Shown here: one piece after another, positions 52,198 through 61,102 of the stretch
Position numbering within the stretch: the stretch's first letter is position 1
Layout of the letters: each line of letters begins with the position of its first letter
Assembly (NCBI RefSeq): GCF_000495815.1
Contig: NZ_AWGE01000006.1
Coordinates: 248,001 to 312,000, forward strand
Length of the DNA: 64,000 bases
Reading direction: 5' to 3'
Source: Asticcacaulis sp. AC466
GTDB lineage: Bacteria > Pseudomonadota > Alphaproteobacteria > Caulobacterales > Caulobacteraceae
Program-made: the position numbers and the translations under genes
Notes under the pieces: generated by a model
Databases searched by the model: none
What the model was told of the DNA's origin: nothing
What the model saw: only the letters and a program-made list of their open reading frames with translations

Positions 52198-53217
52198 TCA
52201 GGCGAGGGATTCGATGGCTGTACGCAGGCGGCGGCGACCGGAATCGAAGCCGAACGCATCCATCGCATAGGTTTGGGCGGCGCGAGCCTGGTTGCGCCAG
52301 GACGACCAGTCCGAAAAGATGGAGCCGACAGCGGCGGCCAGGGCACTGGCATCCTCGTTCTTGAACAGCGCGCCGAATTGGCCGGCCTTGAGCACCTGAC
52401 GGGGCCCTTCGGTGTCTGAGGCAACGACGGGGACGCCAGCGGCCATAGCTTCGATCACCACCAGGCCGAAAGACTCATAACGCGACGGCACCACGAACAG
52501 GTCAACGTCTGACAAGAATTGGATCGGGTCGGCGGCCCAGCCGCAAAACTCGACACAGTCGCCCAAGCGCAGGTCCGCGGCCAAGGCTTCCAAATTCTGG
52601 CGCTCAGGACCGTCACCGGCGATCTTTAGGCGGAATCTCTGACCGGCGGCGCGCAATTGCGCGGCGGCGCGGATGAGGACATCGAAGCCCTTGATGGCGT
52701 GGAGGCGTCCCATGGCGCCTATCGTTGGGCAGGCAGCTGTGGTATTTTTTACAGGCAATGTGCGCAGGTGAGAGAAGTTGGCCATGTCGACCACTTTCAG
52801 ATCCGGAAACGCCTTGCGCGCGCCCTCACGGACATGTTCGCTGATGCACAGGGCGGCGTTGGCCTGCTTGAGGTGGGGCTTGTAGCTGGGCGTATGCAGA
52901 ACCTGAACCAGCTTCTTTTGTGTCCCCGTGAAGGGCAACATGCACAGGCGCCCGGCACGGTTGCCGTGGGCAATAACGAAGTCCGGACGAAATTCGCGGT
53001 TCAGCCCGGCCAGCTTCAGCGCGGCCAACGGATCGTAAAGTGACTGCATATGAATGGGCTTGAACCCGTGGCTGGACGTGGCCTCGGTCAGCATACCCGT
53101 GGGTTCGCCGATGCTCAGGACGTCGAATCCTTCTGCACTCAATGCCTCGTGGTAGTGCATGGCCATCAGGCCGTCACCCCCTTTTACAGGAGTCATCATA
53201 ATGTTCAGCAGACGCAT
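52198..53217 (-). CDS. GT4-family glycosyltransferase
   Basis: 339-residue GT-B enzyme. The N-domain opens RLLNIMMTPVKGGDGLMAMHYHEAL, and the C-domain holds GRLHAIKGFDVLIRAAAQL, KIAGDGPERQNLE and the donor-binding E-x7-E of YESFGLVVIEAMAAGVPVVASD (about 265-285). It transfers a sugar from a nucleotide donor to a glycan or lipid acceptor at the cytoplasmic face. It is the first gene of a two-gene unit with the propeller protein; a GC-rich hairpin lies in its leader. Confidence 0.9.
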   Translation of the reverse strand: MRLLNIMMTPVKGGDGLMAMHYHEALSAEGFDVLSIGEPTGMLTEATSSHGFKPIHMQSLYDPLAALKLAGLNREFRPDFVIAHGNRAGRLCMLPFTGTQKKLVQVLHTPSYKPHLKQANAALCISEHVREGARKAFPDLKVVDMANFSHLRTLPVKNTTAACPTIGAMGRLHAIKGFDVLIRAAAQLRAAGQRFRLKIAGDGPERQNLEALAADLRLGDCVEFCGWAADPIQFLSDVDLFVVPSRYESFGLVVIEAMAAGVPVVASDTEGPRQVLKAGQFGALFKNEDASALAAAVGSIFSDWSSWRNQARAAQTYAMDAFGFDSGRRRLRTAIESLA

Positions 53218-53241
53218 ACCAAGTCCCCAACCCTAATCGGT

Positions 53242-53274
53242 GGAGGCGCCGCATCCCCGGTGCACGGCGCCTCC
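53242..53274. other. GC-rich hairpin in the GT leader / sigma-factor upstream gap
   Basis: GGAGGCGCCG (53242-53251) pairs perfectly with CGGCGCCTCC (53265-53274), 10-bp stem and 13-nt loop, 25 bp upstream of the glycosyltransferase start. No T-run follows. It could shape the leader mRNA or be a transcription pause; role unknown. Confidence 0.4.
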
Positions 53275-53336
53275 GATAAGAAGACACGGCTGTTCGGGCG
53301 GTCCCTCACGGTGGAGGTAAACAAAAAGTCAATGCG

Positions 53337-53954
53337 ATGAATTTCAGGGGGCTGGCGGGGGCTGCCCTTGCTCCCAATGTCAAGACGGCGCTATATGTGC
53401 CCATCCTCTCAGAGAGTGTTGACTTGCCTGAAAACCGCATCCTGTCAGAGACTTATTTCGCCAAGCGCGAAGTGCTCCTGCGTTTTCTGGTTCGCTTGTG
53501 CGGCGATGAGTCTGCAGCGGAGGACGTGCTGCAGGATATTTATCTTAAACTCAGCACGCAGGACATTCAGACCGAAATTCGCGAGCCTCTGGCCTTCCTG
53601 TTCCGCATGGCCAATAATCTGTACCTCAACCGGCTGCGCGGCGAAAACAGCCATCGTGTCCGCGACACGGCCTGGCGCGATCTGCATCCGCAGGCCGAAC
53701 ACCTGCCGGATGCCGATGCGACGCCCAGCGCCGAAACGGTCGTGGCGGCGCGTCAGGAGTTGCGTGCCGTCATGGCGGCTTTGTCGACTCTGCCGGAAAA
53801 AACGCAGGCGATTTTTCGCCTGCACAAGTTTGATGGGCTGACGCAGCCTGAGGTGGCCAAGCGAATGGACGTGTCCATCAGTTCGGTCGAAAAGCATTTG
53901 AGCCGGGCGCTGAAACACCTTCTCGCGTTGAACCGAAGTCGAAATTTTCAGTAA
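53337..53954 (+). CDS. ECF sigma factor (FecI type)
   Basis: 205 residues. Region 2 includes FAKREVLLRFLVRLCGDESAAEDVLQDIYLKL (pieces about 40-75) and region 4 LSTLPEKTQAIFRLHKFDGLTQPEVAKRMDVSISSVEKHLSRAL (about 150-195), typical of FecI-like sigma-70 factors. It is followed by fecR and a TonB receptor with a signalling domain, the classic cell-surface signalling set. The true start is unclear: no good ribosome-binding site precedes the ATG, while GGAGG lies about 19 bases away. Confidence 0.9.
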   Translation: MNFRGLAGAALAPNVKTALYVPILSESVDLPENRILSETYFAKREVLLRFLVRLCGDESAAEDVLQDIYLKLSTQDIQTEIREPLAFLFRMANNLYLNRLRGENSHRVRDTAWRDLHPQAEHLPDADATPSAETVVAARQELRAVMAALSTLPEKTQAIFRLHKFDGLTQPEVAKRMDVSISSVEKHLSRALKHLLALNRSRNFQ

Positions 53955-54034
53955 GCGGTTCTTATTACATTGGGTATTTTGGTTACGGGGTATACGTACC
54001 TGGAGTGTCTTCTATACAAAGAGGCAAGGTTTAT

Positions 54035-55030
54035 ATGTCGGATTTGGACACGGACATTGAGGCGCAGGCCGCCGATTGGGTCGTAAAGGCCATGGGCGGT
54101 GCCATAGGCGAAGCCGAAATCATCGCTTTGTCCGACTGGGTTGCGGCGTCGCCTCGTCATGCCGATGCGTATCGCGAGGCGCTCCTGCTGTGGGCAGACC
54201 TGGACACACCGGACGACCCCGTCACGCCCGCCGATCCCATCATGCCAATTGCGCCGGCAATCCGGCGTCGGCCGGTCGCTCGAAAGGCTTACCTGGCTTG
54301 GTTGGGCGGAGGTGCAACCCTGATGGCGGCTGTGCTGGCCGCGATCTTCGTCGTCACCCAGGCGCCAGCAACGACTTATGAAACCGCCAAGGGGCAGCGC
54401 AAGGAAGTGGTGCTAACGGACGGTACCCATCTCATGCTCAACACCGATACGCGCGTCGTTGCCCATATCGGCGAAACGCGCACCCTGACCCTGGAAAAGG
54501 GTGAAATCGCTTTGGGCGTCGTTCATGACGACGCCCATCCCTTCGTCGTCAAGAGCGGCGATGCACGGCTGACCGATATCGGCACGCAATTCAACGTATC
54601 GCGTTTGGATGGAGTGACCCGCGTTGACGTGCGTGAAGGTGAGGTTGAACTGATGTCACAAGGTCAGGCCCGCAACCTGAAGGCTGGCGACAGGGGCACG
54701 CATGATGAGGCGAGTGGCCAAAATCGCTTCGACAAGGCCGATCTGCAACAGGCCTTTGCGTGGCAATCAGCCCATGCTATCTACAGAAATCAGCCGCTGT
54801 CCGCGGTCGTCAAGGATCTGAACCGGTATTACGACAAGCCGATAATCGTTGATCCTGCTGCCGGACAGTTGAGGCTGAATATGATCGTGACCCTCGATTC
54901 GCAGACTGCGGTTGCCGGGCGCCTGGGGGAGTTCCTACCGCTCGAAGTTCGCGTTTCCAATGAAGCCATTTATCTCAGCCGTCGTAGTGATGCCGGCTCT
55001 GCTTCTGGCGACAGCGGCAGGGGCGGCTGA
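54035..55030 (+). CDS. FecR-family anti-sigma/sigma-regulator membrane protein
   Basis: 331 residues. The cytoplasmic N-domain (DUF4880-like: AADWVVKAMGGAIGEAEIIALSDWVAASPRHADAY) binds the sigma factor. One transmembrane helix (about 86-108, LAWLGGGATLMAAVLAAIFVV) follows, then the periplasmic FecR domain with TDGTHLMLNTDTRV, FVVKSGDARLTDIGTQFNV and VDVREGEVELMSQGQ. It senses the loaded state of the TonB receptor through its signalling domain. The ATG has AAGGT upstream. Its last 71 bases overlap the receptor gene. Confidence 0.92.
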   Translation: MSDLDTDIEAQAADWVVKAMGGAIGEAEIIALSDWVAASPRHADAYREALLLWADLDTPDDPVTPADPIMPIAPAIRRRPVARKAYLAWLGGGATLMAAVLAAIFVVTQAPATTYETAKGQRKEVVLTDGTHLMLNTDTRVVAHIGETRTLTLEKGEIALGVVHDDAHPFVVKSGDARLTDIGTQFNVSRLDGVTRVDVREGEVELMSQGQARNLKAGDRGTHDEASGQNRFDKADLQQAFAWQSAHAIYRNQPLSAVVKDLNRYYDKPIIVDPAAGQLRLNMIVTLDSQTAVAGRLGEFLPLEVRVSNEAIYLSRRSDAGSASGDSGRGG

Positions 55031-57386
55031 GCGCGTTTCAAATATAAATATAGCGGCCAAGCCCTTGCCGGCGGCCTTAGTTGAATTGGCTGCCATCCGG
55101 GGATTGTCCATTGGTGGCGTCGATCCCGTTGCCTGCTTTGCCAGGCCTCGGGCCCTGACAGGCAGACTTAACTCTTATCAGGCCTTGAAACGTCTGCTTA
55201 AGGACAGTGCCTGCGACGTAGAACCTATAGATACGGTGACCTATCGGCTGGTCGCCAGGGCAAAGCCAGTGACCCGATCGGTTTCGCCGCCGCGGCCGGC
55301 CCCGCCGAAGGGGGCGGCGGCTGAAGAGATCGCCGTCGTGATCGTTCGCCGCCAGCAAACCGCCGCCCGCACGCCGGCGGCTATCAATGTGGTGGCGCCG
55401 CCATTGTTGTCCGGCAACGATACGGACCTGTCTCTAATTGCCGCACACGTCCCAGGTATGGCCATCACCAATCTGGGGCCCGGCCGCGACAAGATTCTGT
55501 TGCGCGGCCTGTCCGACAGTGTGCTGACCGGGCGCACGCAATCGACGACGGGTTTGTATCTCGACGATGCGCCGATCACCTATAATGCACCCGATCCAGA
55601 CCTATTGCTGGTCGACATGGCGCGTATCGAAGTGCTGAAAGGTCCGCAGGGCAATCTGTATGGACAGGGCGCCTTATCCGGCGTCGTTCGACTGGTGACG
55701 CAGAAGCCGCGTTTGAACCTGTTCGAAGGCGAGGCAGGCGCCGCTGTCGGATTTACCCAGCATGGCAAGGAGTCATGGCGCACCACCACCGTTGTCAATC
55801 TGCCGTTGATTGAGGACCAAGTCGCGATGCGGGTTGCCTTGTATGAAGAAAAGACTGGCGGGTTCATAAAGGGTGACGGCATTCCTCAGCCGGGCGCTTC
55901 GAGTGGGCCGCAGGCCATGGCTGACCCGTCAAGGCAGGCGACCAATACCACAGAACGCAGTGGTGGCCGGGTTATGCTGACCTGGCAGATGGCGCCGGAT
56001 ACGCGGCTTGACGCGACCGCAGTCTTGCAGAACCTCACCTCGTCCAACAGCCAGTACGTTATGGGGCAGCGCGGCCCTTATCGACGGCCGGTCTCGCTGA
56101 CGGAGCCGCACAACAACCGGTTCAATAATCTGTCCCTGGGCCTGACCAGGGATATGGATATTGGGACGTTGAAGGTGACCTTTAACCAGCTCAGGCATAA
56201 GGTCCGCAGCGGCTACGATGCGCAGCCGGTAGGACGGTATGTCTCCATACCGAATTCCGGCATCCTTTATTTCGAAGAAGATCAGTTTTTTCGTATGTCG
56301 TCTCTCGATGCCAGTCTGGTGTCGCGCTCGGACCAGCGTTTTCGCTGGTTGGCGGGCGTGTTCGCCGCGCGCAGCGACGAAGTCTTCACACCGCATCTAA
56401 TGGATTTTTACACCAAGCGCACCCTGTACAACGAAGTGCGAAAGGACCGGATCAGCGACGTGGCTCTGTTCGGTCGTCTAACCTATGACGTGACGCCGCG
56501 CTGGAGTCTGTCTGCGGGTTTGCGCATTCAGCGGTCGGATCATGAAACCGACAGCCGCATCAGCAATGTCCGTCTCATCAATTACCGGCCGCAAGGGCAT
56601 ATAGAAGACGGCATGTCGGCCGTCCCCGTGTCGCATGAACTGATGGTCAGCTACCAGGCGTCAGATCGGCTGCTTGTCTACGCCTTATCATCGAATGGTT
56701 TTCGCACAGGCGGCTTCAACACCACCACACTGATCGCGACGGCTGTCTCGCCCGCCTATCGCGGCGACAAGTTGAGCAATCGGGAAGCGGGGGTCAAATA
56801 TCACACCGTCGACAATCGCTGGCGCGTCAATCTGTCAGTGTTCAAGGCAGACTGGGTGGATATTCAGAGTGACCAGTTACGTCCCACGGGCCTTCCCATC
56901 ACGCTGAATATTGGCGATGGATCAAATATGGGCATGGAGTTGGATGCAGAATGGCGCGCTTCGCCCGTTCTAACCTTGCAATTGATTGGCCAATATAACG
57001 ACCCAAGGCTCAATCGGGTCAATCCGTTGTTCCCCAGGCGCGTTGGCGGGGGTATGCCCTATATGTCGCGCGCCAGCGGCAGCCTGAACGCGCAATGGAG
57101 CCAAAGCCTGAAGGGACTGGTCCTGCGTCACAGCGCCATCCTGGCATATCGAGGGCGGTCTCCGCTCAACTATCCCATCGCCCAGACCACTTGGATGCGC
57201 GGTTACACCAATCTGGACCTGACGTCGTCTGCCGATATCGGCCGATATACCGTGTCGGCGCGCGTTACAAACGCCACGGGCGCGCAAAGCAACAGTTTTG
57301 CCTACGGTAATCCGTTTGCCGCCGGAAATCAGATAACGCCGCTGCGGCCTCGAACTCTGTGGCTGGCGGTTACGCGACACTTCTGA
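54960..57386 (+). CDS. TonB-dependent receptor with STN signalling domain
   Basis: About 808 residues. Signal peptide MKPFISAVVVMPALLLATAAGA, then the secretin/TonB short N-terminal domain (NINIAAKPLPAALVELAAIRGLS; LTGRLNSYQALKRLL; about 30-100), a Pro-rich linker, a plug (GPGRDKILLRGLSDSVLTGR; RIEVLKGPQGNLYGQGALSGVVRLVT) and a barrel ending LWLAVTRHF. The STN domain transmits ligand binding to FecR, so the receptor controls its own sigma factor. The ligand (siderophore, heme, glycan or other) cannot be told. It overlaps fecR by 71 bp in another frame. Confidence 0.92.
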   Translation: MKPFISAVVVMPALLLATAAGAAERVSNINIAAKPLPAALVELAAIRGLSIGGVDPVACFARPRALTGRLNSYQALKRLLKDSACDVEPIDTVTYRLVARAKPVTRSVSPPRPAPPKGAAAEEIAVVIVRRQQTAARTPAAINVVAPPLLSGNDTDLSLIAAHVPGMAITNLGPGRDKILLRGLSDSVLTGRTQSTTGLYLDDAPITYNAPDPDLLLVDMARIEVLKGPQGNLYGQGALSGVVRLVTQKPRLNLFEGEAGAAVGFTQHGKESWRTTTVVNLPLIEDQVAMRVALYEEKTGGFIKGDGIPQPGASSGPQAMADPSRQATNTTERSGGRVMLTWQMAPDTRLDATAVLQNLTSSNSQYVMGQRGPYRRPVSLTEPHNNRFNNLSLGLTRDMDIGTLKVTFNQLRHKVRSGYDAQPVGRYVSIPNSGILYFEEDQFFRMSSLDASLVSRSDQRFRWLAGVFAARSDEVFTPHLMDFYTKRTLYNEVRKDRISDVALFGRLTYDVTPRWSLSAGLRIQRSDHETDSRISNVRLINYRPQGHIEDGMSAVPVSHELMVSYQASDRLLVYALSSNGFRTGGFNTTTLIATAVSPAYRGDKLSNREAGVKYHTVDNRWRVNLSVFKADWVDIQSDQLRPTGLPITLNIGDGSNMGMELDAEWRASPVLTLQLIGQYNDPRLNRVNPLFPRRVGGGMPYMSRASGSLNAQWSQSLKGLVLRHSAILAYRGRSPLNYPIAQTTWMRGYTNLDLTSSADIGRYTVSARVTNATGAQSNSFAYGNPFAAGNQITPLRPRTLWLAVTRHF

Positions 57387-57546
57387 ACCAAGGTCTGATC
57401 GGGGACAAACCGATGTAATACCAGCTCGGCGATGTGGGGCGTAAGCGGATTGCCGATGAGACCACCTGAGCCCCAAAGCCACATTGATTCCTGATGACCG
57501 AATATGGTCAAGTCGCGAAATTAACGATATTTTAGGGAGTCACGCC

Positions 57547-57843
57547 ATGCAACGGCATCGTGCTGTAACGATCAGCGACAATGTCTTTCCTGCCATGACC
57601 TTGAGCATACATACCGGCGTGCTCAGGTGTCGGGACATACTCGATATCGATCTGCCCTCCGGCAAATCGACGGAGGCCCTGGTGGATCGCTTTGACGTGA
57701 CGGGCCTCTATCTCATCATGAATGGAAAGCGCCTGGTATGCCGGCCGTGGCGCGGCGGAGACGGCCCCGTGACGCGCCTGCCGGGAACAAGCTCCAACTG
57801 GACGGTCGACAGGGTCGATGCGCATGAACCGGAAGTCGCCTGA
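57547..57843 (+). CDS. Small hypothetical protein
   Basis: 98 residues from an ATG with GGGAGT ten bases upstream. The sequence, with segments VTISDNVFPAMTLSIHTGVL, LDIDLPSGKSTEALVDRF and LYLIMNGKRLVCRPW, looks like a compact mostly-beta soluble protein. No family recognised. It converges with dnaE2, 10 bp apart. An upstream ATG at 57484 would add 21 residues. Whether it is expressed is uncertain. Confidence 0.45.
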   Translation: MQRHRAVTISDNVFPAMTLSIHTGVLRCRDILDIDLPSGKSTEALVDRFDVTGLYLIMNGKRLVCRPWRGGDGPVTRLPGTSSNWTVDRVDAHEPEVA

Positions 57844-57853
57844 TCGGTTGTAG

Positions 57854-60800
57854 TCATTTGAAATCGCGAGACCGGACCAGAATGACAGGCGATTGTGCCG
57901 CGCGGCTGCCCGTCCGTTTCAGAGTACGCGGGTCGGGTCCGGGTTCGCCGTAACGGAAATCATCACCACGCAAGGGCGGTGATAAAAAGCCGTCGTCGCG
58001 GTCGCTGACGCTGTCGAGCTCTTCCGACAGGTCGGTCAGGCGGGTGGCAACCAGATGAACCACATCGCCTTCCTTCTGGATCTGACCGCTTACTGCCACC
58101 ATCCGTGCGGTCAGAATAAGACTGCGCTGGGCTTCGTATAGTCTGCTCCAGATAACGATATTGGCGACCCCGCTTTCATCCTCGATGGTCATGAAGGTGA
58201 CGTTCTTGGCCGTGCCGGGGCGTTGCCGGACCAGCACCATTCCGGCCACAATAGCGGTTGAACCGTTCTCAAGCGCCGTACCTGCCCGGCAGGTGAGCAC
58301 GCCGCGTTCGTCCAGATCTCCGCGCAGGAAAGCGACCGGATGGCGGCGCAGTGACAGGCCGACATGGCCATAATCCTCCACGACCTCGCTGCCGGCGGTC
58401 ATGGGCTTCAGACTGACGGCCGGCTCCGTGGACGGTGCGCCATCGAACAGGGGCAGGGGCGTGTCGCGCAAGCCCTTCAGCGCCCATAAGGCCTCGCGGC
58501 GCGGTTTGCCCAGTGCGGGCAGGAAGGCGTCAGCTTCGGCCAGCGGCACCAGGCTTGAGACGGGCAAGCCGCTGCGCCGCCATACGGCGTCCACATCGCC
58601 AAACGGGGTATGGGCGCGCGCCATGATCAATTGCGCCGCATCGACATTGGACAGGCCCTTGACGAGGCGCAGGCCCAACCGAACCGCGAACGCACCAGGC
58701 TCGCCGGTGGGTTCAAGCGTGCAGTCCCAGCGTGAACGGTTGACGCAGACCGGCCGCACCTCTACGCCGTGGTCGCGGGCATCCCGGACCAGCTGCGCGG
58801 GCGAATAAAATCCCATCGGCTGGGCATTGAGCAGGGCGCACAGAAAGACATCCGGGTGATGGCGCTTCATCCATGAGGAGGCGTAGGCGATCATGGCGAA
58901 GGAGATGGCGTGGCTTTCCGGAAAGCCGTAGGACCCGAAGCCTTCCAACTGCTTGATCAGGCGTTCGGCGAATGCCTGCGTATAGTTGCGTTCCAACATG
59001 CCTTTCAGCATCTTGTCACGAAAGTTTTTCACGCCGCCGGTGTTCTTGAAGGTTGCCAGGCTGCGCCGCACGTGGTCGGCTTCGTCGGCAGTGAAGCCGG
59101 CGCAGATGACCGCGACCTTCATGGCGTGTTCCTGGAACAGCGGTACGCCATAGGTCCGGCCCAGAATGTGCTTCACTTCGTCATTGGGGTAGTCAACCGG
59201 TTCCAACCCATGCTTACGACGCAGATAAGGGTGGACCATGTCGCCCTGGATCGGGCCGGGGCGCACAATGGCGACCTCGATGGCCAGGTCGTAGAATACA
59301 CGCGGCCGCAGGCGGGGCAGCATCGACATCTGCGCCCGGCTTTCGATCTGGAAGACGCCGATCGTATCCGCCTTGCAGATCATGTCGTAGGTCGGTGTGT
59401 CATTCGCGGGAATGGCGGGCATGGACATGTCTATGCCCTTGTGGCGGCGAAGCAGATCGAAACACATCTGCATGCAGGTTAGCATACCGAGCGCCAGGCA
59501 ATCGACCTTCATGAACTTCAACGCGTCAATATCGTCCTTGTCCCATTCGATGACTTGCCGGTCGACCATGGCGGCGGGTTCGATCGGCACCAGTTCGTCC
59601 AGCCGGTCGCGCGTCAGCACGAAGCCGCCGGGGTGCTGGGACAGGTGGCGCGGCACGCCTTCGAGCAGCCTGGCCAGTTCATGGGTTAGCCGGACGCGCC
59701 GGTCGACCGTGTTCAGGTTCAGGCCTTTCATGTTCTTTTCGTCGATCTTGCCGACCCAATGATTATATTCCCGCGACAGGGTTTTGATCAGGTCTTCAGG
59801 CAGACCCAGCGCCTTGCCGACATCGCGCAGGGCGCCGCGTGCGCGATAGCGGGTGACGACTGAAACCAGGGCCGCATGGTCGCGGCCATAGGTATCGAAT
59901 ACCCACTGCATCACGATCTCACGCCGGGCATGTTCGAAATCGACGTCGATATCGGGTGGTTCGTTGCGGTTTTTTGAAATGAATCGTTCGAACAACAGGT
60001 CGTATTTGGTGGGGTCCAGTTCAGTGATCCCCAGGACATAGCAGACCGAGCTGTTGGCCGCCGATCCGCGTCCCTGGCACAATATGCCCTGAGACCGGGC
60101 GTAATTCACAATGGCATGGACGGTGAGGAAGTAGTTGGCGTATCCCATCTCGGCGATGAGGCCGAGCTCATGGCGCAATTGCTTGATCACCTTGAAGGGC
60201 ATGCCGAACGGATGCTGTTGCGGGTGCCGGTAACGCGCGATGGCGCCCATCCAGACGAATTTTTCCAATGTCTCCTGCGGTGTCAGATGGGCATGGGATT
60301 TTTCGTCGGGATATTGATACTGCAATTCCCCCAGATCGAATGTGCAGCGGTTCAGGATTTCACGGCTGCGGGCGATGGCGTCCGGATAGGAACTGAATAG
60401 CCGCGCCATCTCCTCAGGTGGTTTCAGGTAGCGGTCGGCATGACGTTCGCGGCGGAAGCCCAGAGTGTCGATGGTGCAGTTATGGCGGATGCAGGTCACG
60501 ACATCCTGGAGCAGGCGCCGGTCGGGTATGTGGAACAGAACGTCATTGGTCGCCACGGTTGCCACGCCGGCCTCCATGGCCAACTGGGTCAGGTCGTGGA
60601 GGCGCAAGGCCTCATTGGGCCGCCGCCGCAGGGTCAGGGCCATATAGCCGCGGTCGCCGAAGATGGCGGCCAGGCGGCGCAGGCTTCGCGCGCACACCGC
60701 ATCCGCCGCATCGGCCACAAGTACGGCGATCAGCCCGTCGCCGAAGGCTTCGACATCGTCCCAGTCCAGATCGCATTTTCCCTTGCCGGCCCGCCGCTTG

Positions 60801-61102
60801 CCGAGCGATAACAGGCGGCATAGCTGCGACCAGGCGGGCTTGTCCGTCGGGTAGACCAGAAGCGCGCTGCCGTCGCGCAGATCGAGCCGGCAACCGGCGA
60901 TCAGACGCACGCCCGTTTCCTTTGCCGCCTGCCAGGCCTGAACGATACCGGCCACCGAGTTGCGGTCCACCACACCCAATGCGTCCAGGCCCAGAGCCTG
61001 CGCCTCTTTGAACAGTTCGATGCAACTGCTGGCGCCGCGCAAAAAGGAAAAGTGCGTCGTCACCTGGAGTTCGACATAGGGATGCGCCGGGAACGCGGTC
61101 AT
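57854..61102 (-). CDS. dnaE2: Error-prone DNA polymerase DnaE2 (ImuC)
   Basis: 1082-residue C-family polymerase that performs translesion synthesis in the ImuA-ImuB-DnaE2 mutasome. The N-terminal PHP domain starts YVELQVTTHFSFLRGASS. The catalytic palm contains GRGSAANSSVCYVLGIT and PDIDVDFEHARRE (the two Asp of the active site), and QHPGGFVLTRD and GVFQIESRAQMSMLPRLRP follow. An OB-fold lies near the end (FMTIEDESGVANIVIW). Length and the shorter C-terminus fit DnaE2 rather than the replicative DnaE1. The ATG overlaps the imuB stop (ATGA). It should be expressed from the LexA-controlled promoter before imuA. Confidence 0.96.
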   Translation of the reverse strand: MTAFPAHPYVELQVTTHFSFLRGASSCIELFKEAQALGLDALGVVDRNSVAGIVQAWQAAKETGVRLIAGCRLDLRDGSALLVYPTDKPAWSQLCRLLSLGKRRAGKGKCDLDWDDVEAFGDGLIAVLVADAADAVCARSLRRLAAIFGDRGYMALTLRRRPNEALRLHDLTQLAMEAGVATVATNDVLFHIPDRRLLQDVVTCIRHNCTIDTLGFRRERHADRYLKPPEEMARLFSSYPDAIARSREILNRCTFDLGELQYQYPDEKSHAHLTPQETLEKFVWMGAIARYRHPQQHPFGMPFKVIKQLRHELGLIAEMGYANYFLTVHAIVNYARSQGILCQGRGSAANSSVCYVLGITELDPTKYDLLFERFISKNRNEPPDIDVDFEHARREIVMQWVFDTYGRDHAALVSVVTRYRARGALRDVGKALGLPEDLIKTLSREYNHWVGKIDEKNMKGLNLNTVDRRVRLTHELARLLEGVPRHLSQHPGGFVLTRDRLDELVPIEPAAMVDRQVIEWDKDDIDALKFMKVDCLALGMLTCMQMCFDLLRRHKGIDMSMPAIPANDTPTYDMICKADTIGVFQIESRAQMSMLPRLRPRVFYDLAIEVAIVRPGPIQGDMVHPYLRRKHGLEPVDYPNDEVKHILGRTYGVPLFQEHAMKVAVICAGFTADEADHVRRSLATFKNTGGVKNFRDKMLKGMLERNYTQAFAERLIKQLEGFGSYGFPESHAISFAMIAYASSWMKRHHPDVFLCALLNAQPMGFYSPAQLVRDARDHGVEVRPVCVNRSRWDCTLEPTGEPGAFAVRLGLRLVKGLSNVDAAQLIMARAHTPFGDVDAVWRRSGLPVSSLVPLAEADAFLPALGKPRREALWALKGLRDTPLPLFDGAPSTEPAVSLKPMTAGSEVVEDYGHVGLSLRRHPVAFLRGDLDERGVLTCRAGTALENGSTAIVAGMVLVRQRPGTAKNVTFMTIEDESGVANIVIWSRLYEAQRSLILTARMVAVSGQIQKEGDVVHLVATRLTDLSEELDSVSDRDDGFLSPPLRGDDFRYGEPGPDPRTLKRTGSRAAQSPVILVRSRDFK

